DNA of 64,000 nt from contig NZ_JAYGIG010000115.1 in assembly GCF_034932105.1 (NCBI RefSeq), forward strand, positions 1 to 64,000. Reading direction: 5' to 3'. The position numbers were made by a program, and so were the translations under genes. Shown here in pieces: positions 8,944-16,677 of this stretch (positions within the stretch are counted from its first letter, which is position 1; the number at the start of each line of letters is the position of its first letter). Source of the DNA: Leptothoe sp034932105. GTDB lineage: Bacteria; Cyanobacteriota; Cyanobacteriia; Phormidesmidales; Phormidesmidaceae. The notes under the pieces are model-generated. The model saw nothing but the letters and a program-made list of their open reading frames with translations, was not told the DNA's origin and did not search any database.

Positions 8944-9170
8944 GCCTAACAACTTATTATACGGAAACTTTCCGTATATCTACCCCACACAAGGTAAATA
9001 CCCCGAAACTTTCCATGTATCTACCCCATAGAGCAGATTATACCGAAACTTTCCGTATAATATCCCGCTCAGGTGTGTTACCCCGAAACTTTCCGTATAA
9101 ACTCAGAATCCTATACGGAGATTGCCGTGTGATATTAAGGACATTCCTGAAATCCGTTACTTGATTTGCC
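8944..9170 (-). other. attI-like region beside the integrase remnant
   Basis: A perfect integron core site GTTAGGC (GTTRRRY) lies on the minus strand at 8944-8950, between the cassettes and the divergent integrase start at 9171. That is where attI is expected. The rest of the region holds four ~40-bp repeats. The assignment rests on position and core match only. Confidence 0.55.
8955..9101. repeat. Four ~40-bp repeats with GAAACTTTCC core
   Basis: GAAACTTTCC occurs at 8964, 9005, 9045 and 9085, a spacing of 40-41 bp, mostly inside ACCCCGAAACTTTCCGTATA. The first copy is a near-perfect palindrome, TATACGGAAAC with TTTCCGTATA. The helical-phase spacing and palindromic core look like binding sites or iterons for a protein. 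Confidence 0.8.
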
Positions 9171-9368
9171 ATGTCCTCTCAACCCAAATTGCTTGATCAA
9201 GTTCGGGACGTGCTGCGGTTGAGGCACTATTCTTACGAAACGGAAAAAAGTTATATCCATTGGATCAAGCGCTTCATTCGCTTTCATCAAATGAAACCGC
9301 CTCGGGAGATGGGTGCTGCTGAAGTGGAGGCATTTTTGACTCATGTTAGAGGGGTAGTGCAAGCATAG
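9171..9368 (+). pseudogene. intI: Integron integrase (IntI), N-terminal remnant
   Basis: The 65-residue frame matches the N-terminal SAM-like domain of IntI tyrosine recombinases: LLDQVRD, RHYSYETEKSYIHWIKRF, IRFH, and AAEVEAFLTHV, in the same order and spacing as IntI1 (LDQLRER, HYSLRTEQAYVNWVRAFIRFH, SSEVEAFLS). The frame diverges after about residue 58 and stops, exactly where an inverted-repeat element begins at 9350. The catalytic domain (RHRRY residues) is absent and no continuation was found beyond the insertion. It is divergent from the cassette genes, as intI normally is. The product cannot recombine. Confidence 0.85.
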
Positions 9369-9547
9369 CTGCTATCAAGTGCCATAAGCTCAAAAGCACT
9401 ACTACATAAGGGTTTCAGGTTAGTTCTTTTGAACTACTTTTCTGAAAGGAATTCAGAATTTTCCTGTACGCTTAACGAGTTTACGTTGTTTCAGGCTTCG
9501 CCTTTACCCTTATGGCACTTTGTTGCAGCTACGCTTGTAGCACCCCT
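9350..9547. mobile_element. MITE-like element with ~45-bp terminal inverted repeats
   Basis: The left end AGGGGTAGTGCAAGCATAGC.. GCCATAAG (9350 on) and the reverse complement of the right end AGGGGTGCTACAAGCGTAGC.. GCCATAAG (to 9547) match over about 45 bp with a few gaps. The ~198-bp interval has no coding capacity. Its left edge coincides with loss of the IntI frame. I could not identify a clean target-site duplication. Confidence 0.65.
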
Positions 9548-9815
9548 ACACAGGGTTGAGATCGCAACCCAACTGTCACACAACAAACCACCCTCAAACA
9601 CTCATTCCACGGTTCCAATCGCCGCCACCGGCCGCTGCGCACTGTCACACCACAACCACCCCTGTGACCCCCATCACCAACATTCCTCAGCCAAACTCAG
9701 AAACCCCTTAAGCAACCCTCAGGTACCCGTCAGATGACGTTCAGGTAGCTGCTGCATTCTAGTAATCAATGAAGCCAGTAAACACACTTCACCGATTCAC
9801 CAAGGAGCTTTAACC
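9548..9815. other. Non-coding leader upstream of the repeat-rich secreted protein
   Basis: I see no gene in this stretch. The frame spanning 9429-9737 crosses the inverted-repeat element and has no protein-like composition. The 9800-9810 part supplies the AAGGAG ribosome-binding site of the next gene. Confidence 0.5.
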
Positions 9816-10331
9816 ATGAAACGCACTATCCTTTCCGCCTTAACCGTCCTCGTTGCCGCCGCCGCTCTGGCCCCTATCGCTTCCGCCGTTGAGCCCGCTA
9901 GCTTCAATATTCAGTCCACTCGCCTCGAAGAACTAGACGCCCGCACCAAGAACGACGTCCACAAACTACGCATCGAGCACCTAAACACCCAGACCAAAGC
10001 CATCGAAGATATTCAAGCGACTCGGCTAGAGGCCCTAGACGCCCGCACTAAGGCTGTCGAAAATATCCAAGCTGAGCGCCTAAACGCCCTGGATGCTCGC
10101 ACCAAAGCCGTTGAGAACATCCAAGCTGAGCGCCTAAACGCCCTGGACGCTCGGACTAAGAACGACGTTCACAAGCTCCGCATTGAGCACCTAAACAACC
10201 AAACCAAGGCCGTTGAGGATATTCAGGCTGAGCGGTTGAATGCGCTGGATGCTCGTACCAAAACTGTAGACAACATCCAGGAAGCTCGCCTCGATGCGCT
10301 GGACGCTCGTACTAAGTCCGTCGTTCGCTGA
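9816..10331 (+). CDS. Secreted protein of 17-18-residue coiled-coil repeats
   Basis: A Sec signal peptide (about residues 1-24, ending ASA) leads into a mature part made almost wholly of repeats of the type AVENIQAERLNALDARTK, with a variant NDVHKLRIEHLNTQTK appearing twice. The pattern ERLNALDARTK recurs seven times. Such regular, charged helical repeats suggest a long alpha-helix or coiled coil in the periplasm or outside the cell. AAGGAG lies about 9 nt before the ATG. A terminator follows at 10455. No enzyme motif is present. I know no family name for it, and function is unknown. Confidence 0.85.
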   Translation: MKRTILSALTVLVAAAALAPIASAVEPASFNIQSTRLEELDARTKNDVHKLRIEHLNTQTKAIEDIQATRLEALDARTKAVENIQAERLNALDARTKAVENIQAERLNALDARTKNDVHKLRIEHLNNQTKAVEDIQAERLNALDARTKTVDNIQEARLDALDARTKSVVR

Positions 10332-10454
10332 CAGAGCGGAGCGCGCTTAGGCTAGCCAAGTTTGGGTGCCTAGCGCGTCTCCGTGCGTCAGTGAAGCTTC
10401 ATTACCTTTCGTGAGGCACCCTTCTCTAATCAGACTCTCCCTACACACACTTCG

Positions 10455-10481
10455 AGCCTCTGCCACGGCAGGGGCTTTTTT
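10455..10481 (+). terminator. Rho-independent terminator
   Basis: GCCTCTGC/GCAGGGGC arms around a CACG loop are followed by CTTTTTT. It lies 120 bp past the coiled-coil repeat gene. Confidence 0.75.
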
Positions 10482-10530
10482 GTGGGAGAAGGTTGCGAGC
10501 TCAACCAACCACGACCGCAGCCCCAACCCG

Positions 10531-10860
10531 CTAGCGCACCAGCCGCACTCGAACGCGCCCGCCCCGCTGACCGCCGCGTAGAACAACCTGACCCTGAGGC
10601 ACCACCACCGGCACCGACACAGCAAACTGACCAGGCCCACCGGCCACCGAACGCACTAACACCGAGTAGCCCACCACAGCGGACCACTTGGCCGCAAACG
10701 CTGACGGCAGCTGGGTAAACCAACACTCGGCCACGTAGCCCGTAAAGGACCACTCAGACTCGCGCCAGGCGCACTCAACCGCGCCAAACTCAGCGGCCAA
10801 ACTAGAAACAAACTCAAATGGAACAGAATGCATAAACCAAACCAACGCAACACGCCCCAT
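10531..10860 (-). CDS. Small hypothetical protein
   Basis: A 109-residue frame with plausible protein composition: aromatic and hydrophobic alternation (VALVWFMHSVPFEFVSSL, YVAECWFTQLPSAF) and beta-like AVSVPVVVPQGQVVL, ending in a basic tail RVRVRLVR. It is convergent with the coiled-coil repeat gene. No ribosome-binding site is obvious, and a later ATG (MHSVPF) is possible. I do not recognise the family. Overlapping frames on both strands are worse in composition. It may be a remnant of a larger element. Confidence 0.45.
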   Translation of the reverse strand: MGRVALVWFMHSVPFEFVSSLAAEFGAVECAWRESEWSFTGYVAECWFTQLPSAFAAKWSAVVGYSVLVRSVAGGPGQFAVSVPVVVPQGQVVLRGGQRGGRVRVRLVR

Positions 10861-11188
10861 TGACCCAATGGCAACGCGTTGGTCTTTTACCGTAACCCAG
10901 CGTCAAGCGTACTTATGACCGAAGTTCGACCACGCTGTTGAAAATAGAGCCGTGAAGGCAACATATTATTTCTTGTAGGGGATGCATAATCTCCTATTTT
11001 TTTGCCTTCCTATTTCCTAAAAAAATTGCCAAATATAGGCTTCGAGTGCCTTGTCACCCTTTAAGTAATTTCTAGGCCCTAGCACGCTTTTCGTATTCCC
11101 CAACACAAACTTGAACGATTTCCGTCCATCCGGTTCCATGGAATGCGAAAATAGCCCTTGACAACGAACGTCACAAGGGAGATATGAC
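10861..11188. other. Upstream region of the transketolase-like gene
   Basis: No gene is seen. The 3' part carries the ribosome-binding site AAGGGAGA at about 11175-11182, some 7 nt before the ATG at 11189. Confidence 0.5.
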
Positions 11189-13090
11189 ATGGCTGCATTT
11201 CCAATTGACCTAGGCGCTTATCAGCGCATCAGTCTTGATCCGTCCACACCGACGCTGACCGGTGATCAGCGCCAGGCTATCCAAGCAAACATCCAGCTTT
11301 GCCGCGATGCCATAGTCTTTTTTACAGCCACTGGCGCTGCCCGGGGTGTTGGCGGTCACACGGGGGGCCCCTACGACACCGTGCCCGAGGTAATGCTGCT
11401 GGATGCCATTTTCCGAGGTGCCCCCGATAGCTACGTCCCCACTTTCTTTGATGAAGCCGGACACCGGGTTGGGACTCAGTATTTAATGTCCACCCTGAAT
11501 GGTGACCTGCCAGCTGAGCAGCTGATGAACTATCGGGCAGCCGGGTCTCACCTGCCCGGACACCCTGAGTTGGGCCTCACCCCCGGTGTGAAATTTAGCT
11601 CCGGTCGTCTCGGTCACATGTGGCCCTATGTCAACGGCGTTGCCCTAGCTAACCCTGGCAAAGCCGTTTTCTGCCTCGGTTCCGATGGTTCTCAGCAAGA
11701 AGGTAACGACGCTGAAGCTGCCCGTCTGGCCGTCGCCCAGCACATCAATGTAAAATTGCTGATTGATGACAACGACGTCACCATTGCTGGTAATCCTTCC
11801 AAGTATCTGCCTGGTTACAGCGTTAAGAAAACCCTAGAAGGCCATGGCCTTAAGGTGTTGGAGTGCAACGGTGAAGATATCGATGCGCTATATGCCAACA
11901 TCTGCGAAGCTATCAACACCCCTGGCCCCATCGCCGTCATCCTTAAGCGCCCCATGTGCCCCGGCATTGATGGTCTAGAAGGGTCCAACCACGGCCACGA
12001 CGTGATTTCTGTTCCCGCCGCTGTCAAGTATTTAGAAGCTCGGGGCCATCAAGCTGCGGCTGACATTCTTACCAATACTAAAGCGCCCAAAAATCCCAAC
12101 ACCTATAGTGGCTCCTCCGACAAGATGGGCTCTAACCGGAATGTCTTTGGTGAAGCGGTGGTTGAAGTGCTCAGCGGTATGAGCGAAACCGAGCGCAAGG
12201 ACAATGTCCTAGTGATCGATAGCGACCTAGAAGGGTCCTGCGGTTTAGTCCACATCCACGAGGCCCATCCCGAAATCTTTATCCATGGTGGTATCCAAGA
12301 GCGGGGCAACCTGTCTGCGGCGGCTGGTTTTGGGATGGAGAAAGGTAAGCAAGGGATCTTTGCTACCTTTAGCGCCTTCCTAGAGATGTGTATCTCTGAG
12401 ATCACCATGGCCCGGCTCAACTATTCCAATCTGCTGTGCCATTTCTCCCATGCTGGTATTGACGACATGGCCGACAACACTTGCCATTTTGGCATGAACA
12501 ACCTGTTCGCCGACAATGGTTTGGAGGACAGCCACCCCACCAACATCTACTTCCCCGCTGACGCGAACCAAATGCGTGCCTGTGTGAAGTCAGTCTTCCA
12601 TGATCCCGGTCTGCGCTTTATCTTCTCCACCCGTTCTAAGGTGCCGATGATTTTGGACGCCGCTGGCAATGAGCTGTTTGGCGGTGACTACACCTTTACT
12701 TCAGGTAAGGACGACATTGTTCGGGAAGGTACTGCGGGCTACGTTGTGGCCTTTGGTGCGGCCCTTTACCGTGCCCTAGATGCTGTTGAGAAGCTCAAGG
12801 CCGAAGGGATTGATGTGGGTTTGATCAACAAGGGGACTCTCAACGTAGTTGATGAAGAGATTCTGGCTAAGATTGGTGGCTCCCCCATGGTATTGGTGGT
12901 TGAGTCCTTTAACCGTCGTACTGGTCTGGGTAGCCGCATGGGTTCTTGGTTGTTGGAGCGGGGTCTGACTCCTAAGTATGGCTACATCGGCACCCACATT
13001 GAAGGGGGCGGTGGTCTTTGGGAACAGTTCCCTCACCAGGGTATTGATTCTAGCGGTGTTGTTGCTAAGGTGAAAGAGCTACTGGGTTAA
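11189..13090 (+). CDS. Transketolase-like thiamine-diphosphate enzyme
   Basis: A 633-residue protein with all three transketolase domains. The N-terminal part has GAARGVGGHTGGPYDT and SSGRLGHMWPYVNG. The TPP/Mg motif GSDGSQQEGN is followed about 25 residues later by LLIDDNDVT. The middle Pyr domain has SDLEGSCG, GIQERGN and FSAFLEMC, and the C-terminal domain ends with ESFNRRTGLGS. It differs from the canonical cyanobacterial Tkt of about 670 residues, which opens with a SGHPGLPMG motif, so this is a divergent paralogue whose substrates I cannot state. A carbon-metabolism role is likely. It has its own AAGGGAGA site and a strong terminator, so it is probably monocistronic. Confidence 0.9.
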   Translation: MAAFPIDLGAYQRISLDPSTPTLTGDQRQAIQANIQLCRDAIVFFTATGAARGVGGHTGGPYDTVPEVMLLDAIFRGAPDSYVPTFFDEAGHRVGTQYLMSTLNGDLPAEQLMNYRAAGSHLPGHPELGLTPGVKFSSGRLGHMWPYVNGVALANPGKAVFCLGSDGSQQEGNDAEAARLAVAQHINVKLLIDDNDVTIAGNPSKYLPGYSVKKTLEGHGLKVLECNGEDIDALYANICEAINTPGPIAVILKRPMCPGIDGLEGSNHGHDVISVPAAVKYLEARGHQAAADILTNTKAPKNPNTYSGSSDKMGSNRNVFGEAVVEVLSGMSETERKDNVLVIDSDLEGSCGLVHIHEAHPEIFIHGGIQERGNLSAAAGFGMEKGKQGIFATFSAFLEMCISEITMARLNYSNLLCHFSHAGIDDMADNTCHFGMNNLFADNGLEDSHPTNIYFPADANQMRACVKSVFHDPGLRFIFSTRSKVPMILDAAGNELFGGDYTFTSGKDDIVREGTAGYVVAFGAALYRALDAVEKLKAEGIDVGLINKGTLNVVDEEILAKIGGSPMVLVVESFNRRTGLGSRMGSWLLERGLTPKYGYIGTHIEGGGGLWEQFPHQGIDSSGVVAKVKELLG

Positions 13091-13123
13091 TTGCAGTAAA
13101 AAGTCTCTCATAATCCTTTTAGT

Positions 13124-13161
13124 AAAAGCAACAGAGTCTTACGGGACTCTGTTGCTTTTTA
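13124..13161 (+). terminator. Rho-independent terminator of the transketolase-like gene
   Basis: A near-perfect hairpin AAAAGCAACAGAGTC / GACTCTGTTGCTTTT with a TTACGG loop is followed by T-rich sequence, 34 bp after the stop codon. Confidence 0.9.
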
Positions 13162-13462
13162 TTGAGATTACCAACACTATAGCGCTCAAGCCATTCTGGC
13201 TGGCGCTGAAACCGCAACCATTCTGGCGCTACAACGGCCAGAGCGTTTAAGGTTGCACGAAACGTTATAAGTTCTGTAAAGCAGGGTGTTATCACGCAAA
13301 AATGCTGGATTAAGATGCAGAAGTGTGGATCTTATCCAGCAGATCTGACGTTGAATGACAAGTTATGCGGCTCAGGTTGTAGTTTATGGCATTTCCCTTG
13401 GCCCACTGTGGTGAAGCGCAATGTTATCGAATTGCCGAATAGGAGGAACGTTGGAGGGAAGG
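13162..13462. other. Non-coding gap before the SMI1/KNR4 gene
   Basis: No gene is seen. ACCATTCTGGCGCT and a near copy (CCATTCTGGCTGGCGCT) form a short imperfect direct repeat at 13190-13232. GGAGGGAAGG precedes the start at 13463. Confidence 0.4.
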
Positions 13463-14044
13463 ATGCAAGAGATTTGGGAACGAATAGAAAATTGGCTAAG
13501 AGTTAATGCTCCACAAGTTTTTGAGGTGCTACAACCAGGCGCTTCAGATGCTCAAATCGCAGAACTAGAAAATTTTCTCTCCATTCAGTTTCCTGAAGAC
13601 ATCAAGACTTCATATCGTATTCATGACGGGCAATCAACATTTGATTACGGGTTAATCAACGGGCGAGAGCTTCTTTCTCTGGAGCGTATTAGAAGTGAGT
13701 GGCAAGTTTGGAAAGAGCTTCTAGATAGCGGGACGTTTCAGAATAAAGATGGGCAAGACCAAGGAAGTGAGCCCGCACCAGGGATTTGCAATGTGTGGTG
13801 GAGTTCAAAGTGGATACCACTTACGTATGATGGTGCTGGCAACCATGATTGTCTAGATCTAATTCCTGCGACGGGAGGAACGAATGGACAAATCATTTCG
13901 ATGTGGCATGATGATGCTGAAAGGAATATTGTTGCACCAAGCTTTTGCAAGTGGTTGGAGCAATATGCTGAGGGGCTAGAATCGGGACAATTTGTTTTCT
14001 CTGAGGAATACAATGGGATAATGAACAGAACTGATCTGTGGTGA
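13463..14044 (+). CDS. SMI1/KNR4 (SUKH) family protein
   Basis: The start at 13463 is chosen because GGAGGGAAGG lies directly upstream. The frame is open 14 codons further up without such a signal. The 193-residue protein has the SUKH pattern: an N-terminal helix with PGASDAQIAELENFLSIQFPEDIKTSYRIHDG, then WIPLTYDGAGNHDCLDLIP, which is the usual IP.. DG.G...lDL block, and WLEQYAEGLESGQF at the C-terminus. SUKH proteins often act as immunity proteins to polymorphic or contact-dependent toxins, but many are stand-alone with unknown partners. No toxin gene is adjacent here. Confidence 0.88.
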   Translation: MQEIWERIENWLRVNAPQVFEVLQPGASDAQIAELENFLSIQFPEDIKTSYRIHDGQSTFDYGLINGRELLSLERIRSEWQVWKELLDSGTFQNKDGQDQGSEPAPGICNVWWSSKWIPLTYDGAGNHDCLDLIPATGGTNGQIISMWHDDAERNIVAPSFCKWLEQYAEGLESGQFVFSEEYNGIMNRTDLW

Positions 14045-14676
14045 CATAAGAAGGAGTTAGAGATCGACAGAAATTATTTCTCTCTGTCGTTTGGGGTCAA
14101 CTGCTCACACAGGTCCAAAATACTACAGATATTGCCGCTTCGTTTGGCGTTGAGATTGTTCTTAAGCCATTGTCTGACTGGGCTTATCAGGAATGGTGCA
14201 AGATCTGAGGTAATCCACCCCGTCGCCCCTCCTAGGAATTGACGAGTGGCCTGATGAACGGTTAACCCCACCCCGTTGCCCCTCCTAGGAATTTGACGGA
14301 GTGGCTTGAACGGTTAACCCACCCCGTTGCCCCTCCCAGGAGGGGAAAATGTCTTGTCTAGTGCTTAGGGTGCTTGGGGAAAACGTCTTGTCTAGTGCCT
14401 ATGGTGCTTGCTGTTACTAGGAAGAAACAACTCCATGATTTGGATTTTATGAGCTCAATTCTTCACAAAAAATCGATTCAGGACACTGATAATCGACCCT
14501 GCCGTAATCCCAACTTAATGCGATTCGGGATAACTCGGCAAGTTGAGGTTTAGGGTGTGTTTCGGTCCTGTTCAGGGGAAACCCCATATGCGATTTGGGG
14601 TAACGTGGCTACTTCCGGAAAGGGAACTCGGGGGGACCCCAAGCAACATCTTTAAATTCCCCGCCAACAGTCTAAA
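14045..14676. repeat. Gap with two tandem-repeat groups and a dispersed repeat
   Basis: CGACAGA/TCTGTCG around 14064-14088 could act as a weak terminator. Two to three ~53-bp units with CCACCCCGTTGCCCCTCC, TAGGAATT and GGTTAACC run from 14215 to 14342. A second pair of ~33-bp units with GTCTTGTCTAGTGC lies at 14348-14412. Near 14622-14643, GGGAACTCGGGGGGACCCCA recurs almost exactly at 59889-59908. No gene is convincing. A minus-strand frame at 14074-14271 has protein-like composition but is unplaced. Confidence 0.65.
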
Positions 14677-15366
14677 TTACGTTTCCTCACTACTATCTTC
14701 CTGCTCATCGGTCGACAGATCCAAGTGAAACGTATTCCCTGTCGACTGCTCAATTGCCTGTAGTATCCGTAATTTCAACAAGGCCGGATTCCGATTGATC
14801 AACCGTGCCCCATTTGCCAAACTGCGTAGTGCCGCCGTTTCCCCCCTAGCTCTTTCCAACTGTGCCAGCCCCTCCTGCCGGGCCTGTACAATCTGAGCAT
14901 AGAGTTTTTTCAATTCCCCTGGCAGCATTAAATCCTTAATGCTGATGGCCGTTAGCTGCACTCCCAAGAGCGCAGCTTCACTGGCCGCCGCCGCCAGCAA
15001 CTGCTGATCCACCTGGGTATTACCTATCAAATCATCCATCGCCACCGTGCCAATGATCTGCCGCAGGCTATTTTGCACCGTCATGTACAGCCCCTGACGA
15101 TAGTCCGATACTTGGTTGATGGCAATAGCCGGGTCGCTAATGGCATAAACCGCCATCAGGCTAATTTTCAGCCCCACTCCATCGGCGGTGAGCACCGCTT
15201 GCCCTGGGATGCTGAGATATTGCGATCGCATATCTACCTTACAGATGGTGGTATTCCCAAAGGCCCACAGCCAGTACTGCCCAGGCCCCAGCAACTGCTT
15301 AAACCGGCCCTTAACGTACTTCAGGCCGCGTTCATATTCAAAAACCGTAATCCGGATCGGTACCAT
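14677..15366 (-). CDS. SPFH/band 7 (stomatin/slipin-like) protein
   Basis: This 229-residue protein follows the SPFH order: VFEYERGLKYVKGRF near the N-terminus, LTADGVGLKISLMAVYAISDP in the core, LRQIIGTVAMDDLIGN, and ISIKDLMLPGELKKLYAQIVQARQEGLAQLERARGE, the helical segment typical of stomatin/slipin proteins. Family members assemble on membranes as oligomeric rings or scaffolds. The N-terminal membrane hairpin of full slipins is missing, so it may bind the membrane differently or need a partner. No NfeD protease gene is next to it. The C-terminus is acidic. Confidence 0.88.
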   Translation of the reverse strand: MVPIRITVFEYERGLKYVKGRFKQLLGPGQYWLWAFGNTTICKVDMRSQYLSIPGQAVLTADGVGLKISLMAVYAISDPAIAINQVSDYRQGLYMTVQNSLRQIIGTVAMDDLIGNTQVDQQLLAAAASEAALLGVQLTAISIKDLMLPGELKKLYAQIVQARQEGLAQLERARGETAALRSLANGARLINRNPALLKLRILQAIEQSTGNTFHLDLSTDEQEDSSEET

Positions 15367-15611
15367 AGAGACTTAGAACTCTCCGACCCACCACCAGGGC
15401 AACCGGGCGGAGGTCTAAACCTGCAGAGCCCAGTCGGCCTAAAAGCAATGGATCGGAGAGCTGATAGGGGTTGAACCTAGTAGATGGCGGAACCATCTTC
15501 CGATTGAAGGGGCAAGGGACAACCCTCAGCTAGCCGATGCCAGCCCGGGGGGCTAACTCACCTTCAATGGGTCCTAGGCTGCCCCATAAAAGGCCTTAAC
15601 CATGCACAGCC

Positions 15612-16436
15612 CTAACCCTTGGCGGTTTTCACCTTCTCCGCCAGACCCAGCGCCTGTAACAGACGAATCACTCCCCACACCGGGTCAATTTCCCACCAGT
15701 TCTTTTGGAAACAGGCCGAAGATTGACAAGCATGATGATTGTTGTGCCAACCTTCACCGTAGGTGAGCACGGCCACCCACCAACAGTTGGTGGACATGTC
15801 GTCCGTATTGGTGGGGCGATAGCCAAACTGATGGCAGGCACTATTCACAAAGCAAGTGCCGTGGAAGCTCACCAACAATCGCACAAACACCCCCCACACC
15901 AAAAAGGGCATGCCGCCCAACAGGAATAGGGCCAGACCTAGGGCCACCTGCAAACCGATGTAGTTGTTGTGGCAGAACTGATAGAACTTATCCTCCCGAA
16001 TATCTTGAGTCATGCGGGGCAGGAGGGAATGGGTGGGCACCGTGTGCATCAGCCAGTTCAGGTGGCTCCACCAAAATCCTTTACTGGCACTGTGGGGATC
16101 GAGTTCCTTATCCGTGTGGACGTGGTGCAGTCGATGGTAGCCCACCCAGCCATACACCCCACCCTGAAAGGCGAGGGTGCCGAGCAAAATGAAACAATGC
16201 TCTAACCACAGGGGCACCCGCAAACTGCGGTGACTGGCGAGCCGGTGGAACCCCAGGGAAATTCCCAGGCCTTGGGTGATGGCATGTAGCCCAACGGCCA
16301 CCCCAACGGCGGCCCAACTGAAGTTGCTGGGCAGCAGCGCCAGGAGGGCCAGTAAGTGAAGAATGACGGTTGATGTGACCACCGGCCAGCGTAGCCGGGG
16401 ACTGGGCAAAGCTGCTGTAGTAACCAAAGGAAGCAC
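15612..16436 (-). CDS. desC: Delta-9 acyl-lipid/acyl-CoA desaturase
   Basis: A membrane-bound fatty-acid desaturase of 274 residues. The three histidine boxes that bind the di-iron centre are HRLASH at 64-69, HRLHH at 101-105 and HNNHH near 232-236. Hydrophobic segments flank them (LHLLALLALL, HCFILLGTLAF, VALGLALFLLGG). The spacing and the sequence GYHRLHHVHTDKELDPHS fit the stearoyl-CoA-desaturase/DesC group, which introduces the first double bond at C9 of membrane-lipid acyl chains. The gene is divergent from glcF, with their promoters in the shared interval. Choosing DesC over other C9-type paralogues is inference. Confidence 0.9.
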   Translation of the reverse strand: MLPLVTTAALPSPRLRWPVVTSTVILHLLALLALLPSNFSWAAVGVAVGLHAITQGLGISLGFHRLASHRSLRVPLWLEHCFILLGTLAFQGGVYGWVGYHRLHHVHTDKELDPHSASKGFWWSHLNWLMHTVPTHSLLPRMTQDIREDKFYQFCHNNYIGLQVALGLALFLLGGMPFLVWGVFVRLLVSFHGTCFVNSACHQFGYRPTNTDDMSTNCWWVAVLTYGEGWHNNHHACQSSACFQKNWWEIDPVWGVIRLLQALGLAEKVKTAKG

Positions 16437-16677
16437 CTGAAAAAACTAAAGGTTAAGGATTGTATACCTACAAGGCAGACTAACATATCACCCTGATGGC
16501 AAGTCGTTGGCCCTAGCCGCAGATCCGAACAGTTCGAATCGGAAGCTTGGGCAGTTTTTGGATATACCAATCTCCAGGGTAGGCCATAGGTTTATTCAAT
16601 TGATCCGATCCCTGCTTTGGGCCGTAACGCCAGAGCGAAGCGATAAGCTAAGGGGAGTATTGCCCATCTCTTCCTGC

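Larger units (their letters stand above)
3727..9368 (-). mobile_element. Remnant chromosomal integron: three cassettes, attI-like region, truncated intI
   Basis: Three minus-strand genes are each followed at their 3' end by an attC-like imperfect inverted repeat (3727-3814, 6003-6105, 6810-6897). To their right lies a core site GTTAGGC (minus strand, 8944-8950), then a repeat-bearing region and a plus-strand integrase N-terminus. This is the standard integron plan: integrase divergent from the cassette array, with attI between. The block is AT-rich compared with its flanks. The integrase is truncated, so the array should be immobile unless helped in trans. A group II intron sits beside the attI-like core. 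Confidence 0.8.

Noticed and set aside
10347..10874. Several overlapping frames on both strands
   Set aside because: Only the frame at 10531-10860 has plausible protein composition. The others are GC-rich shadows.
14074..14271. Minus-strand frame resembling a protein end (NLNAKRSGNICSILDLCEQL)
   Set aside because: Composition is protein-like, but it covers tandem repeats and has no recognisable family. It may be a remnant, not supported enough to list as a gene.
15367..15611. Possible tRNA-like GC-rich stretch
   Set aside because: No acceptor stem or T-loop (GGTTCRANNC) arrangement could be built.
16507..16677. 57-codon N-terminal extension of GlcF
   Set aside because: No family similarity. 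The ATG at 16678 gives the usual length before the first ferredoxin motif.
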